Shown here: positions 30,043 to 37,320 of the stretch, one piece after another
How the letters are laid out: the number at the start of each line of letters is the position of its first letter
Position numbering within the stretch: position 1 is the first letter of the stretch
DNA from: Actinomycetes bacterium
GTDB taxonomy: Bacteria; Actinomycetota; Thermoleophilia; RBG-16-64-13
Direction: 5' to 3'
Assembly: GCA_021372435.1 (NCBI GenBank)
Contig: JAJFUK010000183.1
Span: forward strand, 1-37,320
DNA: 37,320 bases
Notes under the pieces: generated by a model
Told to the model about the DNA's origin: nothing
The model's database searches: none
The model's input: the letters and a program-made list of their open reading frames with translations, nothing else
Made by a program: the position numbers and the translations under genes

Positions 30043-30621
30043 GCTTTCCCCCTGCACATTATGACTTCTCGAGGTGCAGGAAGCACGTAGGAAGCACAAG
30101 GAAGGCAAACCAACCACCCGCAAGCCAAAGACTAGCACGAACTTGAAGCCTACTGCGGGCCCGTCACCTTGCTGCGGCGCGACTTCCAACTGCGGTCCGC
30201 CCTGGAAGGCGTATGTAGTCCGGGTCTGCTGCATCTGGGCGGTGGGTAGCCTGTTCCCCTGCGAATCCGTGGCCACGTGGGGAGGAGCGCATGGTTTCAT
30301 GAGTTCGAGCTGACCGGCCTTGCCGATCCGCAGCCTCCCCGCCGATGTCTCGTCTATGTCGGGCCGCAGCTCGATGGTCTTCTTGACCTGCCCGTCGACG
30401 TCGATCAGAACAACCGGCTTAGGCTGCGCGTTCAGTTCCAGAATGGCGAAAGTGTCGTTCCACCACCGGATGACCGTCGGAGTGATCGTGATCCCGGCAA
30501 GATCGATCGAGTACGGCGGCTCCCCGGAAGGGCCGAAACGCGGATACTCTCGTCGCCGCAGCCCAGAATGGACACGGACTTGTGGGGTAGGTAGTACGCA
30601 GAAACCCGTCCGGCCCCACAT
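30031..30621 (-). CDS. Hypothetical protein, doubtful, 196 aa
   Basis: The ATG (30619-30621, minus) directly follows AGGAGGGT. The central part looks protein-like (YSIDLAGITITPTVIRWWND, LELNAQPKPVVLIDVDGQVK, LRPDIDETSAGRLRIGKAGQ), while both ends look random. The frame stops inside the tRNA-Lys fragment, so its C-terminus is probably not native. It starts 6 nt after the small lipoprotein gene. I recognise no family. Confidence 0.35.
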   Translation of the reverse strand: MWGRTGFCVLPTPQVRVHSGLRRREYPRFGPSGEPPYSIDLAGITITPTVIRWWNDTFAILELNAQPKPVVLIDVDGQVKKTIELRPDIDETSAGRLRIGKAGQLELMKPCAPPHVATDSQGNRLPTAQMQQTRTTYAFQGGPQLEVAPQQGDGPAVGFKFVLVFGLRVVGLPSLCFLRASCTSRSHNVQGESVHS

Positions 30622-30627
30622 ACCCTC

Positions 30628-30903
30628 CTAGTCCTCGACGTAGCAGACCTGACCCTCGCCGGTGCCGCCCGGAGCGATCAACGAGACCCTCGGCGCCGAC
30701 ATAGGTCCGGCCGCCGTGCTGGTGGAAGTCCGGACCGCCACCGCCAACGTGACGGGCCAGATGGTCGTGGAGATCACCTGCCCCTCAGTCATAGAAGAGG
30801 TGAGCTGTCTTGCCGTGCCGCACCCAGCGGCACCCAGAAGGCAAAGCGTCGAGAACATCGGTGTCATACCGGCAGCTATCCCGACGAACATAGGACGGCT
30901 CAT
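30628..30903 (-). CDS. Possible small lipoprotein, 91 aa
   Basis: From the ATG at 30901-30903 the product begins MSRPMFVGIAAGMTPMFSTL and has a lipobox LLGAAGC near residue 28. A beta-rich tail (ISTTIWPVTLAVAVRTSTST) follows. The ribosome-binding site is weak. It precedes the 196-aa frame on the same strand. The function is unknown. Confidence 0.4.
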   Translation of the reverse strand: MSRPMFVGIAAGMTPMFSTLCLLGAAGCGTARQLTSSMTEGQVISTTIWPVTLAVAVRTSTSTAAGPMSAPRVSLIAPGGTGEGQVCYVED

Positions 30904-31175
30904 CGCTGCTTCATTTCCCCTTCGCGTTTGCGTTCCGCCGCGGGATTGTTGCGGGCCTCGTGTCGCTCCTAGTCCGGCGTGAGCATCACACCGACGTGAC
31001 AAGTGAGTAACGACTCGGTCACAGCGTCCCAGAGATCCGGGGAAACAGAATATAGAGCGCACGGGGCGCCGTCGCGTGTCCGGCCGCGCCTCAGGCGTCG
31101 CAGCGCCCATTGACATATGGAGGCAGCTGGTCGTGGCCTCATGTCGTTGTCTCATGCCGCGGCTCCAAAGCCGCA

Positions 31176-32105
31176 TCACTTCAGGTGCCGGCCGATGAAG
31201 TCAAAGACTCTGGCGAGGTTCTCGTCGCTCGAGAACCTCGGGTCGTCGTGCCCCCACCCTTCGAATAAATCCAGCTCGCACTTATCGCGCCCGGCCCGCT
31301 CTTCGATGGCCCGGGCAAACTCAACAGACTGCTGGAAGGGCACCAGGTTGTCCGCAGTCCCATGCTGGATCAGGATCGGCGGCATGTCGTTCCCAACATA
31401 CGTCATCGGACTGGCCAGACGGGCCCTTTCGGGCACCTCCATGACCGGTGCACCAAGGTACCTTGATTCAGGAGACTCCGGCCGGCTGTGATCGCACGGC
31501 TCCAGCCCGCTGGCGGCAAGCTGCTCGTCCATCGTGAGAAAATCAATAGGGCCGAACCAGTCGATCGCGGCTTGAACGTCACACGGGTAGCCGATGTTTC
31601 CTAGGCTGGGATCATCAAACACGGGCACCCCGCCGGTCACACACACCATGGCCGCGTAATTTCCGCCCGCCGAAGCGCCGCACGCGGCGATGCGACTTGG
31701 CTCGAGGTGATACTCGGCGGCATGGGCCCGTAGCCATCTGATGGCGGCCTTGACATCCTGAAGCCCCGCAGGGAAGGTCGCCTCACCGCTCAGGCGGTAG
31801 TTCAGACTCGCCACCGCATAGCCGCGCTCAAGCCCGCGCAGGAAGGCAAGTATATGCGGGTCTCTCTTATCGCCTAGCTCGAAACCCCCGCCGTGGATGT
31901 CGACCACAACCGGGAATGGGCCCTCGCCGGCGTCCGGCAGATACAGGTCGAGCTGCTGGGCTGCAGACACGGAAGCGTAGGGAATATCGAGCCACTTACG
32001 GCGGATATGTGAGACGTCCGCCTTTTCCGGCTGGAACGGGAACGGCGGCGCTCCGGCCCCGTCCGGCCTCTCAAACGGTTTCATAGGTCTTGCGATTGCG
32101 TTCAT
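31176..32105 (-). CDS. Alpha/beta-hydrolase, carboxylesterase of the BD-FAE/HSL-like group
   Basis: 309 aa cytoplasmic hydrolase. Oxyanion motif HGGG at residues 71-74, nucleophile Ser145 in GASAGG, acid Asp252 in HGTADNLVP and His286 in GWGHDDP complete the triad. The N-terminal ADVSHIRRKWLDIPYAS is typical of bacterial esterases acting on acylated sugars or small esters. It follows the sugar-type permease gene by 53 nt on the same strand, so it may release acyl groups from the imported compound. AAGGAAGA precedes the start codon. The exact substrate is unknown. Confidence 0.87.
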   Translation of the reverse strand: MNAIARPMKPFERPDGAGAPPFPFQPEKADVSHIRRKWLDIPYASVSAAQQLDLYLPDAGEGPFPVVVDIHGGGFELGDKRDPHILAFLRGLERGYAVASLNYRLSGEATFPAGLQDVKAAIRWLRAHAAEYHLEPSRIAACGASAGGNYAAMVCVTGGVPVFDDPSLGNIGYPCDVQAAIDWFGPIDFLTMDEQLAASGLEPCDHSRPESPESRYLGAPVMEVPERARLASPMTYVGNDMPPILIQHGTADNLVPFQQSVEFARAIEERAGRDKCELDLFEGWGHDDPRFSSDENLARVFDFIGRHLK

Positions 32106-32158
32106 TGGCTCTTCCTTGTCGACGTGTTCTTGTCAAGACACCGGGCCCCTAGAGCTCC

Positions 32159-33181
32159 CTACGCCTTCACTCTGAGTTTCAGACTCTTCTGGTACTCGTC
32201 GAAGGCCACGGCGGCGAGCAAAATCGCACCCCGCACGATGAACTGGGCATACACTCCCCATCCAGCCAGCTGCATGCCGTTTCCGAGAACTGCCAACACG
32301 AACACGCCGGCCACAAGCGCCGGGATGTTACCTTCGCCCCCGAGGAAGCTGACGCCTCCCACGATTGCGGCCGTGAGCGCGGTGAACTCGGTTCCCGGTC
32401 CGAAAGACGATTGGACGGAGTTGGCCTTTGAGACCATCACCATGGTGGCGACAGCGGTGAGAAAGCCACACGCCATGTACACCCACGTCTTGGTGCGCCG
32501 GGTGCTGACTCCCGCCAAGCGCAGAGCTTCCTCATTGCCACCGAGTGCGACCACCCTCATTCCCCACTTAGTCTGATAGTAGATAAGGGCGACCACCACG
32601 ACAATCAGGAGGGTCAGCCACACATCCAGCGGGACGCCCCCCAGGCGCCCTTTGGCGATGAACTGAAACGCCGACGGAAAGTCCCTGAACGTCCGGGCCT
32701 GCGACACTATGTAGGAGATTCCCTGGAAGATCACCGAAGTGGCCAACGTCACGATGAGCGGGAAGGTCTTTATGCGCGCGACGATCAGCCCGTTCACCAG
32801 ACCCAGGACGGTTCCCAGCGCCAGCCCCAGCACAACGGCGGCCCACACCGGGAAACTCCACAACACCATCATCATCGCGGTGACCACGCCGACCAGTGAC
32901 ATCTGGTAGCCAACCGACAGGTCGATGCCTCCGGCGATGAGTACAAACGAAAGCCCGACGGCAACAATGATGAAGTAGGTGTTCTGGGTGACGATATTGG
33001 TGAGGTTGCGCACCGTGAAGAAGCTGTCGCTCACAAGTGAGAAGACCAGGATGAGGGCAAGAAGCACGAAGACCACCGCGTACTTGCGCAGGAAGCCGAG
33101 ATGCACATGCCGTTGCAACCCGTCTGCCGAGGACCGACCCATAGAGGACCGGCTGACCTGCGCCTGCTCGTCCATACCCAT
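32159..33181 (-). CDS. Sugar ABC transporter permease, RbsC-like
   Basis: 340 aa with about eight to ten membrane segments and the family motif VGLSFVLIAGGIDLSVGYQM near residue 75-95. Further landmarks are GLVNGLIVARIKTFPLIVTL and the coupling region ALGGNEEALRLAGVSTRRTK. It starts 13 nt after the ATPase stop. It forms the channel of a ribose/autoinducer-2/xylose-type importer. The substrate cannot be fixed from sequence; the linked esterase suggests an acylated or plant-type sugar. Confidence 0.9.
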   Translation of the reverse strand: MGMDEQAQVSRSSMGRSSADGLQRHVHLGFLRKYAVVFVLLALILVFSLVSDSFFTVRNLTNIVTQNTYFIIVAVGLSFVLIAGGIDLSVGYQMSLVGVVTAMMMVLWSFPVWAAVVLGLALGTVLGLVNGLIVARIKTFPLIVTLATSVIFQGISYIVSQARTFRDFPSAFQFIAKGRLGGVPLDVWLTLLIVVVVALIYYQTKWGMRVVALGGNEEALRLAGVSTRRTKTWVYMACGFLTAVATMVMVSKANSVQSSFGPGTEFTALTAAIVGGVSFLGGEGNIPALVAGVFVLAVLGNGMQLAGWGVYAQFIVRGAILLAAVAFDEYQKSLKLRVKA

Positions 33182-33194
33182 CCCTCACCCCCCT

Positions 33195-34028
33195 CTACCC
33201 GAAAGACTTGTACATGACATCACCAGGCGCTTCTCCAGCCCGGTCCTTGCCGCGAACGATGAGGGTCACCACATCGTCCAGGGTCACCTTGCCTACGTCG
33301 AGTACCCCTTGCCGTTCGCCACCCTTGAGTACGAACACCCGGTCTGCAATCGCCAGCACATCGGGGATACGCTGAGTGATCAGGAGGATCGAGATGCCCT
33401 TGTCGGCAAGGTTCCTGATTAGCCCCAGGAGCTTGTTGGCTTCGGTCACCCCCAAGGCAGCAGTCGGTTCGTCCATGATAAGGATGGTAGACTTGAACGC
33501 GATGGCTCGGGCGCACGCGACCATCTGCCGCTGCCCGCCGGACATGGAGGCCACGTTCTGGCGGGGCGACTTGATGTCTACCTTCAGCTCTCGAATTAGC
33601 TCCTGCGTCTCCCTGTACATGCGCTTCTTGTCCAAGACCAGCCCCATCGGACCGCGGGTAAGCTCACGGCCGATGAATATGTTCTTGGTCACATCGAAGT
33701 TGTTGAAGAGGGCTAGATCCTGGTAGATCATGGCAATGCCCAGCCTCGCTGAATCCTGGGGGTTGCGAATGCGGACTTTCCTGCCGTTGACCCAAATCTC
33801 GCCCTCATCGGCCACGTAAGCCCCTGAGAGGATCTTCATAAGGGTGGACTTGCCCGCCCCATTGTCGCCGACGATGCCCATGATCTCGCCCCGCCTGAGT
33901 TCCAGATCGACCTCTCTGAGGGCGTGGACCCCGCCGAAGCGCTTGCTGATGCGTCTTAGCTGGACGACATACTCGGTGGCCGCGGCGACCGTCGTGGTCG
34001 TCATCGGTTGTGCGTTCTCTGCCTGCAT
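33195..34028 (-). CDS. Sugar ABC transporter ATPase (single-domain)
   Basis: 277 aa from the ATG at 34028. Walker A GDNGAGKST at 54-62, Q-loop Gln103 in IYQDLALFNNFDV, signature MSGGQRQ at about 162-168, and Walker B ILIMDEP at 182-188 are intact. Sugar importers of the RbsA type usually have two fused ATPase domains. This one has a single domain, as in the FrcA-like group, and would work as a homodimer. A GTG at 34076 overlapping the binding-protein gene is an alternative start. The Met-Thr4 region is a less likely one. Confidence 0.88.
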   Translation of the reverse strand: MQAENAQPMTTTTVAAATEYVVQLRRISKRFGGVHALREVDLELRRGEIMGIVGDNGAGKSTLMKILSGAYVADEGEIWVNGRKVRIRNPQDSARLGIAMIYQDLALFNNFDVTKNIFIGRELTRGPMGLVLDKKRMYRETQELIRELKVDIKSPRQNVASMSGGQRQMVACARAIAFKSTILIMDEPTAALGVTEANKLLGLIRNLADKGISILLITQRIPDVLAIADRVFVLKGGERQGVLDVGKVTLDDVVTLIVRGKDRAGEAPGDVMYKSFG

Positions 34029-34053
34029 ACTCCGCTTGGAGCTAGTCCCGCCG

Positions 34054-35304
34054 TCATGGGCCGACGGTAAGCACACCCTGGTTCGGCATCGGCCTGTACT
34101 GCAACTCGCCGTCCGCGCCCGGCGTGACGATGGCCAATTCGTCCCAGATCACTGTGGGGTAGTCCTCGCCGTTCAGTATCTTTGAGACGATCTCCTTGGT
34201 CTTGCCAGGCAGGTCACCCCCACCAAAGGCGATGGCACCCCTGAAGACGCCCTTGCCCTGGGCAGAGGCCTTAATGGCATCGGCTTCGGGCCCGATCATT
34301 CCCACCCCAAAGACGGCCACCTTACTCAAGTCCTTGATCGCGCTGTTGGACCCTTTGGCGTATTCGTCCATGATAGCCTGCGAAGCCCCACAGCCCCCGT
34401 CGGAAGCGTAGGCGAGCACAAGTTTGACCCCCGGCTGGGTGGTCAGCACGTTCTGCATGGCCGTCTGGCCGGCCTGGAACATCTCCGCCGTCGGTGTCTC
34501 CACGATCGTCACGGCTGGACAATAGCACGGGTTAGGCACACGATCGGCTTCCCCTTTGCCGGCGACGTACTTGCCTTCTTTGTCCGAGAGGGGAGCACCC
34601 GTCGCATCGATGTATGCGCCCTGCCAGTCCTTCAGATAGGGCTCGCTGATCATCAGCAGTCCGTTGCTTCGCTGCACCGCCTCAGTAGTGAGCGACGAAA
34701 TGAACACTGCCGTCTCCAGGGATCTTTCAGGCGCCGCCGGATACGTCTTATCGACCCACTCCTTCGCCATGAGGGCGCAGTATTCTCCGGCCAGGAACTG
34801 GTCCATCTTCATGACCACGTCGCGTCCCGATTCGCCCGGCTCTCCGCCTACCACCATCACGAAGACGCCTGCGTTCCGAGCGGCTTCCAGCTTCGGCAAG
34901 AGGCTGGTAGCCTCAACCGCCATGACAAAGAGCATCTTGGCCTTCATGGCCGTGTAGTTCTCGATCTGGCTCGCCTGCGTGTTGGGATTTCCATCGGCGC
35001 TCGAGACCTCCACCCGGAAACGGTCGCTGAACGACCTCATGGTCTGTTCAAGTTCCAGCATCAGGGGGTTGTCCAGTGAGGGCAGGCATACTCCGATGAG
35101 CGGCTTCTCCTCCGCGGTGGCCTCGGTAGCTGGTATGCCCGTGGTCGGTGCAGCCGTCCCAGCAGACCCGCTTGCGGCGGCCTCAGTCGCGGTTACTTCC
35201 CCGCCGGGCGGCTGAGTGGTTGTAGCTGCCTGTTCGCCACACGCCGCGAGCAGGAGTGCGCATAGAGTCACAAGAATCGCCATCGATATCACGATCCGCT
35301 TCAT
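34054..35304 (-). CDS. Sugar-binding lipoprotein of the ABC importer (Peripla_BP_4 type)
   Basis: 416 aa. The ATG at 35304 is preceded by GGAGGAGG. The signal segment ends in the lipobox LLAAC with Cys22, followed by a Thr/Ala-rich linker of about 45 residues. The binding domain begins PLIGVCLPSLDNPLMLELEQ and contains MKAKMLFVMAVEATSLLPKL and VKLVLAYASDGGCGASQAIM, matching ribose-type binding proteins. It is the first gene of the importer operon, transcribed away from a TetR gene across a palindromic operator. Confidence 0.9.
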   Translation of the reverse strand: MKRIVISMAILVTLCALLLAACGEQAATTTQPPGGEVTATEAAASGSAGTAAPTTGIPATEATAEEKPLIGVCLPSLDNPLMLELEQTMRSFSDRFRVEVSSADGNPNTQASQIENYTAMKAKMLFVMAVEATSLLPKLEAARNAGVFVMVVGGEPGESGRDVVMKMDQFLAGEYCALMAKEWVDKTYPAAPERSLETAVFISSLTTEAVQRSNGLLMISEPYLKDWQGAYIDATGAPLSDKEGKYVAGKGEADRVPNPCYCPAVTIVETPTAEMFQAGQTAMQNVLTTQPGVKLVLAYASDGGCGASQAIMDEYAKGSNSAIKDLSKVAVFGVGMIGPEADAIKASAQGKGVFRGAIAFGGGDLPGKTKEIVSKILNGEDYPTVIWDELAIVTPGADGELQYRPMPNQGVLTVGP

Positions 35305-35382
35305 CCCATCCTCCTCCAGACCCCGTAAAGAACTGAGCATTTTCCCAGCGGTATCCCGTTCCCTAGACCCTTAGCCCGGTTC

Positions 35383-35408
35383 GATAACAGAATAATACTT
35401 CTGTTATC
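35383..35408. promoter_or_regulatory. Perfect palindromic operator between the importer and tetR
   Basis: GATAACAGAA-TAATAC-TTCTGTTATC is an exact 10-bp inverted repeat around a 6-bp centre. It overlaps the importer promoter on the minus strand (-35 TTGCAT at 35412-35417, -10 TATTCT at 35389-35394, 17-bp spacer). A second, weaker site with the same core, CAGAA-N6-TTCTG, is at 35424-35439. TetR binding is the natural reading. Confidence 0.8.
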
Positions 35409-35457
35409 AGAATGCAACGGTCTCAGAACCGAGATTCTGCTAAGAAGGAGCACGGTC

Positions 35458-35463
35458 TATAAT
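35458..35463 (+). promoter_or_regulatory. -10 box of a probably leaderless tetR transcript
   Basis: TATAAT at 35458-35463 ends 6 bp before the ATG at 35470, so transcription should start at or next to the start codon. A weak -35 (TTCTGC, 35435-35440) is 17 bp upstream and overlaps the second operator core. Confidence 0.55.
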
Positions 35464-35469
35464 CCCGCC

Positions 35470-36135
35470 ATGGACAGCGAACAAGGCACGTATCATCCCC
35501 CCCGCCGCAGGCCCGGGCGTGCCTCTCTGGAAAAGATTCTGGCGGCGGCCGAGGAACAACTCCGGCAGGAGGAGCTCGATCTCTTCACGATCGAGGCGGT
35601 CCTGCAACGCGCCGGCCTTTCGGTCGGAGCTTTCTATACGCGCTTTCCCAGCAAGACCGCCCTTCTTCGCACGCTTCAGGAACGTCTGCATGCCCGGGTC
35701 GAGCCCGCCATCCTGTCGGCATTGGAAATCGAGGAGCAGACCGCGGAGTCCCTAGAAGAGGCGGTCCACCACGGGTTCGGCATCATCGCCGGGAACGTGC
35801 TGCGCGAGCGAGCGCTCTCGCGGGCCTTCATGATGCTGTCGGCATTCGACCCCGTGATGCGCGAGAAGGGCGAACGCCTGAACGAAGCCCGCAGGCACGC
35901 TCTGGCCGCGGTACTCGCTGCCCATAGGGACGAGATCGGGCACCCAGATCCGGATACTGCCATCAGCGATGCCTATGCGATGTTCTCAGCCGTCCTCGGC
36001 GGCCGGCTGGTGCCGTTCAGTCCGACGAGCGTCCTCCATTTTGGAATAGACGACGCGCAGATATTCGCCCGGCTCAACGAGACCCTCACCTCCTTCCTAA
36101 GAGGCGACGCGTCAAGCTCCAGGCCCGTCGCGTAG
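35470..36135 (+). CDS. TetR/AcrR-family transcriptional regulator
   Basis: 221 aa. The N-terminal HTH spans about residues 18-65: [20 protein letters not shown], then [20 protein letters not shown] and [10 protein letters not shown], the classic TetR recognition region. The remaining 150 residues are helical ligand-binding domain ([40 protein letters not shown]). It diverges from the sugar importer and a perfect palindrome lies between, so it probably represses importer, esterase and itself until a ligand binds. The transcript looks leaderless. Confidence 0.88.
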   Translation: MDSEQGTYHPPRRRPGRASLEKILAAAEEQLRQEELDLFTIEAVLQRAGLSVGAFYTRFPSKTALLRTLQERLHARVEPAILSALEIEEQTAESLEEAVHHGFGIIAGNVLRERALSRAFMMLSAFDPVMREKGERLNEARRHALAAVLAAHRDEIGHPDPDTAISDAYAMFSAVLGGRLVPFSPTSVLHFGIDDAQIFARLNETLTSFLRGDASSSRPVA

Positions 36136-36290
36136 AGAGTCGGCCGGATAGATCTCGCCCTGTCCGTCCGCGATCTCGGCCGGGCTGCGCACGGTTCAGC
36201 CGCTTTCGAGGGCACTATCCCCCTGCGGGTCGCTTCAGCGCGAGCCGGGGCGCGGAGCCCGGCGAGGCCCAGCGCCAACCCAACCCTGGG
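36136..36290. other. Short gene-free GC-rich gap before the IS3 end
   Basis: 155 nt, no gene, promoter or clear terminator seen. A run of short GC-rich inverted segments lies near 36240-36270. Confidence 0.4.

Positions 36291-37320
<1,030 letters not shown>

Overview
The window is high-G+C bacterial chromosome. No 16S rRNA or other marker fixes the taxon. The redox regulator Rex, a TM1266-type [FeFe]-hydrogenase regulator, Thr-rich lipoprotein linkers, an NlpC/P60 hydrolase with a coiled coil and an SLH surface protein fit an anaerobic, probably deep-branching actinobacterial lineage. That placement is inference.

Positions 1-8396 are ordinary chromosome. A divergent region with two Rex-operator-like palindromes separates rex (partial, minus) from a small hydrogenase-system regulator. 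The regulator is followed by a complete NitT/TauT-type ABC importer (lipoprotein, permease, ATPase, overlapping or abutting). Then come a degenerate TagI-like glycosylase, an 89-aa unknown, a thiolase, a NifU-C iron-sulphur scaffold, and on the minus strand an NlpC/P60 hydrolase with a small membrane/coiled-coil protein.

Positions 8416-25705 are a 17,239-bp integrative element inserted in the initiator tRNA gene. The left copy keeps only the first 42 nt of tRNA-fMet. The right copy is complete. A 51-bp perfect repeat, extended by an imperfect promoter repeat, marks both ends. The element carries xis, a filamentous-phage-type (gene II/X-like) replication initiator and a tyrosine integrase at its left end, then a minus-strand block with ArdC-type antirestriction protein, a LuxR-type HTH protein, SSB and small unknowns. 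Next is a cargo zone: a c-di-GMP-I riboswitch controlling a secreted protein, an SLH-domain protein, a NYN nuclease behind an attenuator-like leader, a lipoprotein and a family of interspersed repeats. At the right end are a restriction-modification pair (methyltransferase-endonuclease fusion plus DUF4268 nuclease) and an XRE-regulated small-gene cluster. I see no conjugation or virion genes, so it looks like a satellite-like or mobilised element.

Positions 25706-30030 hold the tRNA terminator, a decayed IS481-type element, and an FAD oxidoreductase broken by frameshifts and joined to the truncated IS, followed by a Zn alcohol dehydrogenase. A tRNA-Lys 3'-half fragment at about 29997-30042 may be the footprint of another integration.

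Positions 30031-36135 hold two poorly supported small genes, an alpha/beta-hydrolase, a ribose-type sugar ABC importer (binding protein, ATPase, permease) and a divergent TetR regulator whose shared promoter region holds a perfect 10-bp inverted repeat. Positions 36291-37320 are an IS3 remnant cut by an IS630 element that runs off the window.
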